Origin: Belnapia sp.
Lineage (GTDB): Bacteria > Pseudomonadota > Alphaproteobacteria > Acetobacterales > Acetobacteraceae
DNA: 6,940 bases
Reading direction: 5' to 3'
Assembly: GCA_028291445.1 (NCBI GenBank)
Contig: JAQGIA010000389.1
Location: 1 to 6,940, forward strand
Notes under the pieces: generated by a model
The model's input: the letters and a program-made list of their open reading frames with translations, nothing else
Told to the model about the DNA's origin: nothing
Database searches by the model: none
Position numbers and translations under genes: made by a program
Shown here: positions 1-5,683 of the stretch, piece after piece
Numbering within the stretch: the stretch's first letter is position 1
Layout: each line of letters begins with the position of its first letter

Positions 1-805
1 GCGCGAGGAATTCGAGGTCGATCTGGTCGGTGCGCAGCAGCTCATGCGCGAGCGCCAGGGCAAACAGCCCATCGGTGCCGGGGCGGATGCCGACCCATTC
101 GTCGGCGATGGCGGAATAGCCGGTGCGGACCGGGTTGACCGAGATGAATTTGGCGCCGCGCGCCTTCATCTTGGCGAGGCCCATCTTGATCGGATTGCTG
201 TCGTGGTCCTCGGCGACGCCGAACATCAGGAAATACTTGGCCCGGTCCCAGTCGGGCTCGCCAAATTCCCAGAACGATCCGCCGATGGTGTAGAGCCCGC
301 CGGCCGCCATGTTGACCGAGCAGAAGCCGCCATGCGCGGCGAAATTCGGCGTGCCGAATTGCGCGGCCCAGAAGCCGGTGAGGCTCTGCGACTGGTCACG
401 GCCGGTGAAGAAGGCGAGTTGGCGCGGATCGGTCTCCCGGACATGCTTCAGCCAGCCGGTGGCGGTTTCCATCGCCTCCTCCCAGCTGATCTCGGCAAAT
501 TCGCCGGAGCCGCGCGGGCCGATGCGCTTCAAGGGCGCCCGCAGCTTCGCTGGGGAGTATTGCGTCATGATCCCGGCGCTGCCCTTGCCGCAGAGCACGC
601 CCTTGTTCACCGGATGGTCCGGATTGCCCTCGATGTAGCGGATCTGGCCATCCTTCAGATGGACCCGGATGCCGCAGCGGCAGGCGCACATGTAGCAGGT
701 GGTGGTCTTCACCGTGTCGCCCACCGGGACCGAGTATTCCACCGCGCGATCCGGGCCGGGCGACACCGGTGGTCGCAGCTGCGATGGCGTCGGCGCTTCC
801 GGCAT
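1..805 (-). CDS. Molybdopterin oxidoreductase, SoeA-like catalytic subunit (N-terminal part, cut by window edge)
   Basis: This is the N-terminal 268 residues of a complex iron-sulfur molybdoenzyme catalytic subunit (DMSO reductase superfamily); the rest lies beyond base 1. The [4Fe-4S] motif is C37-x2-C40-x3-C44-x27-C72, in the contexts CYMCACRCGIRV and VLCGKGS. It is followed by the family stretches AEISWEEAM (about 104-112), FFTGRDQ (132-138), GGFCSVNMAAGG (159-170) and SVNPVRTGYSAIADEW (222-237). C162 is a plausible Mo-ligand position, by inference. No twin-arginine signal is visible before the cluster, which suggests a cytoplasmic enzyme, as in SoeABC sulfite dehydrogenase. Substrate cannot be fixed from this fragment: sulfite is my favoured guess, with polysulfide, thiosulfate or formate as alternatives. 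The start at 805 is well constrained, because an in-frame TAG lies at 820-818 and AGGGA (819-815) sits 9 nt upstream. Partner FeS and membrane subunits would be expected beyond the edge but are not visible. Family assignment is firm; the SoeA label is moderate. Confidence 0.85.
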   Translation of the reverse strand, partial: MPEAPTPSQLRPPVSPGPDRAVEYSVPVGDTVKTTTCYMCACRCGIRVHLKDGQIRYIEGNPDHPVNKGVLCGKGSAGIMTQYSPAKLRAPLKRIGPRGSGEFAEISWEEAMETATGWLKHVRETDPRQLAFFTGRDQSQSLTGFWAAQFGTPNFAAHGGFCSVNMAAGGLYTIGGSFWEFGEPDWDRAKYFLMFGVAEDHDSNPIKMGLAKMKARGAKFISVNPVRTGYSAIADEWVGIRPGTDGLFALALAHELLRTDQIDLEFLA

Positions 806-864
806 AGATCGAATTCCCTAAGACAGGCTGAAATGTCACTAAGCCATGAGTGCGGGGCAAGGGC

Positions 865-894
865 AAACCACGGGCGCCGATCATGCCCGGGTTT
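865..894. repeat. 10-bp inverted repeat (hairpin or operator)
   Basis: AAACC-a-CGGGC (865-875) is the reverse complement of GCCCGGGTTT (885-894) over 10 bp, with one bulged A at 870 and a 9-base spacer. TTTTGG follows on the plus strand. It lies upstream of both divergent genes, so it may be an operator, or a leader hairpin or attenuator for one of them. It does not end a gene, so a terminator is less likely. Confidence 0.5.
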
Positions 895-897
895 TGG

Positions 898-911
898 TTG
901 CACGACAGCAA
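898..911. promoter_or_regulatory. Candidate CRP/FNR-superfamily box (TTG-N8-CAA)
   Basis: TTGCACGACAGCAA fits the TTG-N8-CAA spacing of FNR, Dnr and NnrR sites, with TTGC half-sites nearer to the NO-responsive Dnr/NnrR type than to the TTGAT of FNR. It is centred 47.5 bases before the globin start codon and abuts a TATTAA (913-918). A bacterial globin is a reasonable target for such a regulator. The match is short and could be chance. Confidence 0.35.
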
Positions 912-940
912 CTATTAAGACCTCATGCGGCCAGCCCAAC

Positions 941-945
941 AGGAG
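941..945 (+). promoter_or_regulatory. Ribosome binding site of the globin gene
   Basis: AGGAG lies 6 bases before the ATG at 952. It decides the start: the longer reading from the ATG at 925 would add nine residues that do not belong to the globin fold and has no comparable site. Confidence 0.8.
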
Positions 946-951
946 AATGTT

Positions 952-1365
952 ATGACACCGGATCAGGTGACCCTTGTGCAGAACAGCTTCCGTCAGGTGA
1001 TCCCCATCAAGGATCAGGCCGCGGCGCTGTTCTACGGCCGGCTGTTCGAGACCGACCCGACCGCCAGGCCGCTCTTCGCGAGGACCGACATGGCCGAACA
1101 GGGCGCCAAGCTGATGACGACCATCGGCTTCGTGGTGGCCGGGCTGAAACGGCCGGAAGAGGTAGTCCCGGCGGCGCAGGCGCTGGCCCGCCGGCACATC
1201 GCCTATGGGGTGACCGAGGCGCAATACGCGACGGTGGGCGCTGCCCTGCTCTGGACCCTCGGCCAGGGCCTGGGCGCGGCTTTCACTCCGGAGGTCGAGG
1301 CGGCCTGGGCGGCGGCCTATACCCTGCTGGCCGGGGCGATGATCGCGGCGGCAGCAGGGGCCTAG
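952..1365 (+). CDS. Single-domain bacterial globin (flavohemoglobin/VHb-type haem protein)
   Basis: A 137-residue haem globin of the Vitreoscilla-haemoglobin-like class without the flavohaemoglobin reductase domain, expected in the cytoplasm. Key positions, by alignment from memory to VHb, are Tyr B10 (Y28 in ALFYGRLF), Phe CD1 (F42 in RPLFAR), Gln E7 (Q50 in MAEQGAKLM) and the proximal His F8 (H82 in ARRHIAYGV). The G-helix stretch VGAALLWTLG (95-104) is also typical. Tyr B10 with Gln E7 is a ligand-binding pocket seen in globins that bind O2 tightly or detoxify NO; the physiological role here is inferred. The start at 952 is set by AGGAG at 941-945. The C-terminus is alanine-rich (MIAAAAGA). 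A CRP/FNR-type box upstream would suit oxygen or NO control. It runs toward pdxJ, which is convergent, with a 44-base gap. Confidence 0.92.
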   Translation: MTPDQVTLVQNSFRQVIPIKDQAAALFYGRLFETDPTARPLFARTDMAEQGAKLMTTIGFVVAGLKRPEEVVPAAQALARRHIAYGVTEAQYATVGAALLWTLGQGLGAAFTPEVEAAWAAAYTLLAGAMIAAAAGA

Positions 1366-1372
1366 CCGCCCC

Positions 1373-1429
1373 GCGCCGTGGCGGATTACCCCTGCCGCGC
1401 CGCGGTGGATTACCCTTGCCGCGCCGCGG
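1373..1429. repeat. 24-bp tandem repeat spanning the pdxJ 3' end
   Basis: Unit 1 (1373-1396) and unit 2 (1397-1420) match at 21 of 24 bases; a partial third copy starts at 1421 (GCGCCGCGG). Read on the minus strand each unit encodes the end of PdxJ, A-A-R-Q-G-stop, so the last codons and the stop are present twice in the same frame. The real gene ends in the first copy met by the ribosome (stop 1412-1410). Confidence 0.85.
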
Positions 1430-2156
1430 CGATCTGCGCCTGCATGCGGCGGATCACCGCCGGCAACCCCTCGAAGACGCTCTGGCCGATCAGGAAGTGG
1501 CCGATGCTGACCTCCACCACCTCCGGCATGGCGGCGATCGGCGGCAGGGTCTCGTAGGTCAACCCGTGGCCGGCATGGCAGAGCAACCCGGAGGCCGCCG
1601 CCGCCGCCGCCCCGGCGCGCAGCCGCGCCAGATGCGCCGGCCGCCCATCCGGCGCGGCATCGGCATAGGCGCCGGTGTGCAATTCGATGACCTGCGCGCC
1701 GATCGCCGCCGCCGCCGCGATCTGCCGCGCATCCGCCTCGATGAAGATCGAAACTTCGATCCCCGCCGCGGCCAGCCGCGCCACCGCATCGCGCAGCGCA
1801 TCGCCGGCGGCGATCACGTCGAGGCCGCCCTCGGTGGTGAGTTCCTGGCGCTTCTCCGGCACGATGCAGCAGGCCGCCGGGCGCAGCCGCTCGGCGATGC
1901 CGATCATCTCCGCCGTCGCCGCCATCTCGAAATTCAGCCGGCCCGCCACCTCGGCGCCGATGCGTTCCAGGTCGCGGTCGCGGATATGCCGCCGGTCCTC
2001 GCGCAGATGCACGGTGATGCCGTCGGCACCGGCCGCCATCGCCGCCCGCGCCGCTTCCACCGGGCAGGGGAAGGCGCCGCCGCGGGCGTTCCGCAGGGTG
2101 GCGACATGATCGACGTTCACGGACAGGCGCATCGGTGGCATCGGGGGGGGGGTCAT
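1410..2156 (-). CDS. pdxJ: Pyridoxine 5'-phosphate synthase PdxJ
   Basis: PdxJ condenses 3-amino-2-oxopropyl phosphate (from PdxA) with 1-deoxy-D-xylulose 5-phosphate to give pyridoxine 5'-phosphate, the ring-closing step of the DXP-dependent B6 pathway. It is a cytoplasmic (beta/alpha)8 barrel. The 248 residues match the family length. Diagnostic stretches are [17 protein letters not shown] (11-27), [10 protein letters not shown] (49-58, with H50), NFEMA (75-79, with E77), [16 protein letters not shown] (96-111), IELHTGAYA (157-165), HAGHGLTYE (194-202) and [15 protein letters not shown] (217-231). The chosen start overlaps the pdxA stop as ATGA and has AGGA (2170-2167) 10 bases upstream. 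M9 at 2132, in the usual PdxJ opening M-R-L-S-V-N, is an alternative but has no Shine-Dalgarno. A C10 run (2152-2143) encodes the odd leading T-P-P-P. The 3' end is duplicated. Confidence 0.97.
   Translation of the reverse strand: MTPPPMPPMRLSVNVDHVATLRNARGGAFPCPVEAARAAMAAGADGITVHLREDRRHIRDRDLERIGAEVAGRLNFEMAATAEMIGIAERLRPAACCIVPEKRQELTTEGGLDVIAAGDALRDAVARLAAAGIEVSIFIEADARQIAAAAAIGAQVIELHTGAYADAAPDGRPAHLARLRAGAAAAAASGLLCHAGHGLTYETLPPIAAMPEVVEVSIGHFLIGQSVFEGLPAVIRRMQAQIAAARQG
2143..2152 (-). repeat. Homopolymer C10 just after the pdxJ start codon
   Basis: Ten consecutive G on the plus strand, ten C on the coding strand, lie from the fifth base of pdxJ. Runs of this length are prone to slippage. 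A change of one base would throw the ATG at 2156 out of frame, while M6 (2141) and M9 (2132) downstream could still give full-length enzyme. Confidence 0.9.
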
Positions 2157-3145
2157 CGGGCGGCATTCCTGCGATGGTCGGCAATGGTGGCGGCCAGCCG
2201 GATGGCGGCGATCAGGCTGCCGGGATCGGCCTCGCCCGTGCCGGCGATATCCAGCGCCGTCCCGTGGTCCGGGCTGGTGCGGACGATGCGGAGGCCGAGG
2301 GTCACGTTCACCCCGCCCGCCACGTCCAGCGTCTTGATCGGGATCAGCGCCTGGTCGTGATAGAGGCCGAGCGCCACGTCGTAGCCCGGCCGCGCCTTGG
2401 CGGTGAACAGCGTATCCGGCGGGATCGGTCCGCGCGCATCGATCCCCTCGGCCCGCAGCAGGGCGACGGCGGGGGCGACGATGTCGCGGTCCTCGGTGCC
2501 CAATGTGCCATCCTCCCCGGCATGCGGGTTCAGCCCGGCGATGGCCAGCCGTGGTTGCGCGATGCCGAAATCCTGCCGCAGCCCGGCGGCGGTGAGCCGG
2601 GCGATCTCGACGATCAGCCCCGTGGTCAGCCGGGCGATGGCCTGCTTCAGCGGCTCATGGATGGTCACCGGCACCACCCGCAGCTCCGGGCAGGCCAGCA
2701 GCATCACCGGCGGGGTGCCCATCCCGGCCAGCTCCGCCAGGTATTCGGTATGGCCGGGATGGGCGAAGCCGGCGGCATAGAGCACCGATTTCTGGATCGG
2801 GTTGGTCACCACCCCGCCGGCGCGGCCAGCCAGCGCCAATGCCACCGCCTCATCGATGGCGGCGATCACCGCCGGCGCATTGGCCACATCCAGCCGGCCC
2901 GGCACGACGGGGCGGGGCAGCGGCCGGTGCAGCACCGGCAGCGCCTCGGCGAAGACTTCGGCCGCTTCTTCCGGCGCCGCGATCCGGCGGATCGGCGCTC
3001 CGGACAGCCGCGTCGCGTCATCGATCAGGAAGAACGTAGGGCCGCTGGCGCGCAGCGCCCGCCAGGCGCCCACCGCGATCTCCCCGCCGATCCCGGCGGG
3101 CTCCCCCATGGTCAATGCGAGCGGCGCGCGGCGATCGGCGGTCAT
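2153..3145 (-). CDS. pdxA: 4-hydroxythreonine-4-phosphate dehydrogenase PdxA
   Basis: PdxA oxidises 4-phosphooxy-L-threonine with NAD(P)+; the product decarboxylates to 3-amino-2-oxopropyl phosphate, the substrate of PdxJ. It is a cytoplasmic, metal-dependent homodimer. The 330 residues fit the family. Visible features are [13 protein letters not shown] (12-24), [14 protein letters not shown] (113-126), [12 protein letters not shown] (130-141), the metal-ligand histidines H163 (TIHEPL), H208 (LNPHAGEDG) and H263 ([11 protein letters not shown]), [10 protein letters not shown] (247-256) and [16 protein letters not shown] (289-304). The three histidines correspond to E. coli H166, H211 and H266. 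The next gene, pdxJ, overlaps its stop by ATGA, so the two are almost certainly one operon with coupled translation. The start at 3145 puts M-T-A-D before the conserved core; the Shine-Dalgarno is weak (GAGGG 15 bases upstream). Not beside surA or ksgA as in enterobacteria. Confidence 0.97.
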   Translation of the reverse strand: MTADRRAPLALTMGEPAGIGGEIAVGAWRALRASGPTFFLIDDATRLSGAPIRRIAAPEEAAEVFAEALPVLHRPLPRPVVPGRLDVANAPAVIAAIDEAVALALAGRAGGVVTNPIQKSVLYAAGFAHPGHTEYLAELAGMGTPPVMLLACPELRVVPVTIHEPLKQAIARLTTGLIVEIARLTAAGLRQDFGIAQPRLAIAGLNPHAGEDGTLGTEDRDIVAPAVALLRAEGIDARGPIPPDTLFTAKARPGYDVALGLYHDQALIPIKTLDVAGGVNVTLGLRIVRTSPDHGTALDIAGTGEADPGSLIAAIRLAATIADHRRNAAR

Positions 3146-3467
3146 GTCGGGATGCCCATGCCCTCGATGTAGTATCGTGCCCCATCCCTGGCCAGCCGTC
3201 CCGGGCCAGCCAGTTGCCGTATGCCCTCTCGATCAGTCAGGTCGCATCCGGTACTGTATCGTCAGGCGGATCGACTGACCGACCCAGACCGCCTGGCCTG
3301 AAGGCCGCGGCACTGCCAGCGCGGAGTCCCTGCATCATGCATCCCCCGATCCGGAACAGCGCCTTGCCGACTGCCCCGCCACTGGCCCCGCTTCCGGCCT
3401 TGGCCACACGCTCCAGGGCCCCCTGCTCCCGGCCCCTCCGCTCCTTGGCCCCCCGCTCGCTGGCGCC
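3146..3467. other. Divergent gap between pdxA and the histidine kinase
   Basis: This 322-base region should hold the pdxA and kinase promoters, but I could not identify a convincing -35/-10 pair for either. Its right third (3361-3467) is strongly C-rich on the plus strand, with four GGCCCC words. A possible small plus-strand ORF (3337-3471) and a G-quadruplex-capable run on the minus strand are listed separately. A minus-strand five-codon reading (M-G-I-P-T-stop) overlaps the pdxA ATG as ATGA but has no support. Confidence 0.5.
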
Positions 3468-3471
3468 ATGA
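3337..3471 (+). CDS. Possible 44-residue upstream ORF coupled to the kinase gene
   Basis: No known family. The ORF begins ATG at 3337 with GGAG (3323-3326) 10 bases before it, and ends in TGA overlapping the kinase ATG (ATGA, 3468-3471). The product would be rich in Pro, Ala, Leu and Arg with short internal repeats (APLPALA, RSLAPRSLAP) and no membrane segment. Its worth lies in position: the kinase ATG has no Shine-Dalgarno, so translation coupled to this ORF would explain how it is read. Against it, the composition is what any C-rich DNA would encode and the frame is open further upstream, so it may be chance. Confidence 0.22.
   Translation: MHPPIRNSALPTAPPLAPLPALATRSRAPCSRPLRSLAPRSLAP
3419..3454 (-). 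other. Putative G-quadruplex-forming run
   Basis: On the minus strand G6 (3454-3449), G4 (3436-3433), G3 (3430-3428) and G5 (3423-3419) are separated by 12, 2 and 4 bases. It lies 14 bases before the kinase ATG, on the template strand of that gene. The 12-base loop is long, so folding is uncertain; it may only reflect the high GC content. Confidence 0.25.
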
Positions 3472-5600
3472 CGCTGAACCAGCCCCCGTTGCGCAGCCAG
3501 GCCGGCATGATACGGGCGTCGCCGCTGCCGGCCGTGCAGTCCCAGCCGCGGCCAGCCGCACGGCGCATGGGGCTGAGCGGCTACCTCGTCGGCTTCGGCC
3601 TGGCGCTGCTGCTGCCGGTACTGGCGCTCGGCGCGCTCTCCGCCTGGCAGGTGGCGGTGGCCTACCAGGATTCCTTCGCCGGCCGGTTGCGCGATACCGC
3701 GCGCGCCCTCGCCCTGGCGCTCGACAGCGAATTCGAGGCGCTCCAGGCGGCAGCCCTCGCCGTGGCCTCCGCCCCGGCGGTGCAGGACCAGCGCGACGAT
3801 CCGACGATCGAGGCTTGGCTGGCAGGGCTGGGCAAGGCGCTCGGGAATGTCGCCATCGCCATCGTGCCGGGTCCCCCGACGGCGCTCGGAGCCGCTCGCC
3901 AGGATGCTTCGGCCGGGGAGGCGGCTGCGGACCCCGTCGCCCTGCTGGTCGGCAAGGTGCTGCTGAGCGGCCACCCGGCGGTCTCCCCCCTATACCGGCA
4001 GGCGGACGGCGCCCTGGCCGTCTCGGTCGCGGTGCCGGTGCGGCATGCCGACCGGCCGGATCGCGCCGTGCTGGTCACCTTCGACCCGGGACGGCTGGCG
4101 CAGGCGCTGGTTGCCCAACGGGCGACCGGGGGCGTTGCCGGGCTGGCCGATGGCAGTGGCATCAACGTCGCCCGGTCGCGCGGCAACGAGCGCTTCGTGG
4201 GTGCCCCGGCACCCTGGTTCGAGCTGGCCGCCGGGCAGCAGGAGGCCGTCTTCCGCGGCCGCAATTTCGAAGGCGTGCCCATCCTGTTCGGCTTCCGCCG
4301 GCTCGGCGTGGCGGAAGGCTGGGGCGTGGTCATCGGCGAGCCGCTCGCCGTCTATGAGGCGAGCTGGCGGCCGCCGCTGATCCGGCTCGGCATCGGCGCG
4401 GTGCTGGCCATCGCGCTGGCCATCGCCGCCGCCGCGGTGCTGGCGCGGCGGGTCCTGGCACCGGTCGGGGCGTTGCGTCGCCAGGCCGAGGAGGTCGCCG
4501 CCGGCGGCTCCGGCCTCTACTCGCGCGCCGCCGTCGCCGCCCCGGCGCCGGTCGCCGAATTCGAATTGCTGCGCCTCGCCCTGCTGCGCGCCGATGCGGC
4601 GCTGCGAGCCGGCGCCGCCGAGTTCCGCACCGCCTTCGAGCAGGCCGCCATCGCGATGTCCCAATCGGATCCCGAAAGCGGCCGCCTGCTGCGGGTCAAC
4701 GTCGCCTATTGCAACCTGATCGGCCGGCCGGCCAGCCAGGTGGTCGGCCTGCCCTTCGTCGACTTCATCCATCCGGACGACCGCGACGCCGCCATGCGCG
4801 GCTGGTGGGCGATGGCGCATGGGGAGACCGCCGTCTTCGAGACCGAGCGGCGCTACCTGCGGCCGGATGGGTCGATCCGCTGGGTCAGCGGCAGCGTCAC
4901 CCCGGTGCGCGACCCGCATAGCGGCAAGGTGGTGCGAACCCTCGCCGCCTTCCAGGATATCACCGACCGCAAGGCCGCCGAGGAGCGGCAATGGCTGCTG
5001 ACCCGGGAGCTGGACCATCGGGCCAAGAACCTGCTCGCCGTGGTGCAGGCGGCGCTGCGGCTGACACCCAGGACCGATGCCGCCGAATATGCCCGCGCGG
5101 TGGAAGGCCGCATCGCCGCCCTGGCCCGGGCGCATACCCTGCTGGCCCAGGCGCGCTGGAGCGGGGCGGAACTGCGGGAGGTGGTCGGCGCCGAACTGGC
5201 CGCCTTCCTGGACGACGCGCCAAAAGCGGCGCGGGTGGAGCTCGACGGCCCACCCGTCACCCTGCCCCCCGCCGCGGTGCAGGCCTTGTCCATGGCCCTG
5301 CATGAACTGGCGACGAATGCCACCAAGCACGGCGCGCTATCCGTTCGAGATGGCCAGCTGCTGGTCCATTGGCGACTGGTGGAGCCGGCCGGCCGGCTGT
5401 TGCTGCGTTGGGTCGAGCGCAACGGTCCGCCAGTCGCCGGCCGCCCGGCGCGGCGCGGCTTCGGCTCCCGCGTGTTGCTGGCGACGATGAGAGACCAGCT
5501 CGGCGGACGGGTCGAACAGGTATGGGATCCGGCCGGGCTGGAATGCGAAATGGAATTCCCGCTCGGCCGGGCGGTGCAAGCGGCGAAGGGCCAGGGCTAG
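3468..5600 (+). CDS. Membrane-bound HWE-family sensor histidine kinase with PAS domain
   Basis: A 710-residue inner-membrane sensor kinase. Order: short basic N-terminus, TM1 (about 37-60), periplasmic sensor of Cache-like size (about 61-300), TM2 (about 303-326), HAMP-like linker (about 327-380), PAS domain (about 384-500, with FIHPDDRDAAM and FQDITDRK), then the kinase core. Hallmarks of the HWE family are the H-box ELDHRAKNLLAVVQAAL (phospho-acceptor H517), the N-box LHELATNATKHGAL (H612, E613, N617), the WVE motif (648-650) and the G-box GFGSRVLL (664-671). All catalytic motifs are intact. The signal sensed is unknown. HWE kinases often phosphorylate single-domain or PhyR-type regulators encoded elsewhere; none is in this window. 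The start is uncertain: 3468, 3507 and 3567 are in-frame ATGs without good Shine-Dalgarno sites. I keep 3468, the longest and the one overlapped by a small ORF stop. An in-frame TGA lies at 3276-3278. Confidence 0.95.
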   Translation: MTLNQPPLRSQAGMIRASPLPAVQSQPRPAARRMGLSGYLVGFGLALLLPVLALGALSAWQVAVAYQDSFAGRLRDTARALALALDSEFEALQAAALAVASAPAVQDQRDDPTIEAWLAGLGKALGNVAIAIVPGPPTALGAARQDASAGEAAADPVALLVGKVLLSGHPAVSPLYRQADGALAVSVAVPVRHADRPDRAVLVTFDPGRLAQALVAQRATGGVAGLADGSGINVARSRGNERFVGAPAPWFELAAGQQEAVFRGRNFEGVPILFGFRRLGVAEGWGVVIGEPLAVYEASWRPPLIRLGIGAVLAIALAIAAAAVLARRVLAPVGALRRQAEEVAAGGSGLYSRAAVAAPAPVAEFELLRLALLRADAALRAGAAEFRTAFEQAAIAMSQSDPESGRLLRVNVAYCNLIGRPASQVVGLPFVDFIHPDDRDAAMRGWWAMAHGETAVFETERRYLRPDGSIRWVSGSVTPVRDPHSGKVVRTLAAFQDITDRKAAEERQWLLTRELDHRAKNLLAVVQAALRLTPRTDAAEYARAVEGRIAALARAHTLLAQARWSGAELREVVGAELAAFLDDAPKAARVELDGPPVTLPPAAVQALSMALHELATNATKHGALSVRDGQLLVHWRLVEPAGRLLLRWVERNGPPVAGRPARRGFGSRVLLATMRDQLGGRVEQVWDPAGLECEMEFPLGRAVQAAKGQG

Positions 5601-5620
5601 GCCATGCCCGGCGTCCAGCG

Positions 5621-5656
5621 ATGCGCCCGGCAGGATTCAAGGCCTGTCAGGCGCAT
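5621..5656 (+). terminator. Hairpin between convergent genes, terminator-like for the kinase
   Basis: ATGCGCC (5621-5627) pairs with GGCGCAT (5650-5656), and GGCAGG (5629-5634) with CCTGTC (5643-5648), giving 13 pairs including one G-T, one C/A mismatch and an 8-base loop. A T-rich stretch (TTTGTTCTT, 5663-5671) follows six bases later on the plus strand. It begins 20 bases after the kinase stop. The T tract is interrupted and offset, so efficiency is unsure; on the minus strand no T run follows. Confidence 0.6.
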
Positions 5657-5683
5657 GCAGGATTTGTTCTTAGAATGCAACCG

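Larger units (their letters stand above)
806..951. promoter_or_regulatory. Divergent control region between the oxidoreductase and globin genes
   Basis: This 146-base gap must hold the promoters for both diverging genes. It is less GC-rich than its surroundings near 890-920. It contains an inverted repeat (865-894) and a CRP/FNR-type half-site pair (898-911). A TATTAA hexamer at 913-918 could be a -10 element for the globin, but no good -35 lies at the normal distance. No promoter is firmly assigned. Confidence 0.5.

Noticed and set aside
925..951. Extended globin start at the ATG at 925
   Set aside because: AGGAG at 941-945 lies inside this extension and points to the ATG at 952, and the extra residues (MRPAQQENV) do not fit the globin A helix.
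44..955. A 303-codon plus-strand open frame over the oxidoreductase gene
   Set aside because: It is antisense to a clear [4Fe-4S]/molybdopterin protein; its product is low in family features and rich in R, G, A and H, as expected of the opposite strand of high-GC coding DNA.
1365..1384. Small hairpin (CCGCC/GGCGG) after the globin as a terminator
   Set aside because: Only five pairs with a 9-base loop and no T run; such matches are common in DNA this rich in G and C.
709..2184. A 491-codon minus-strand open frame, and the overlapping 846-2360 plus-strand frame
   Set aside because: Both run across the globin and pdxJ in other frames and encode R/G/D-rich sequence with no family resemblance; the real genes beneath them are unmistakable.
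3142..3159. Minus-strand mini-ORF M-G-I-P-T-stop overlapping the pdxA ATG
   Set aside because: No Shine-Dalgarno at a usable distance and only five codons; the open frame upstream has no start codon and meets a TGA soon after. I could not read it as the tail of a surA-like gene.
3237..3974. A 245-codon minus-strand open frame running from inside the kinase into the gap before pdxA
   Set aside because: Most of it is antisense to the kinase sensor region and the product is Q/G/R/H-rich with no recognisable domain. It has no support beyond being open.
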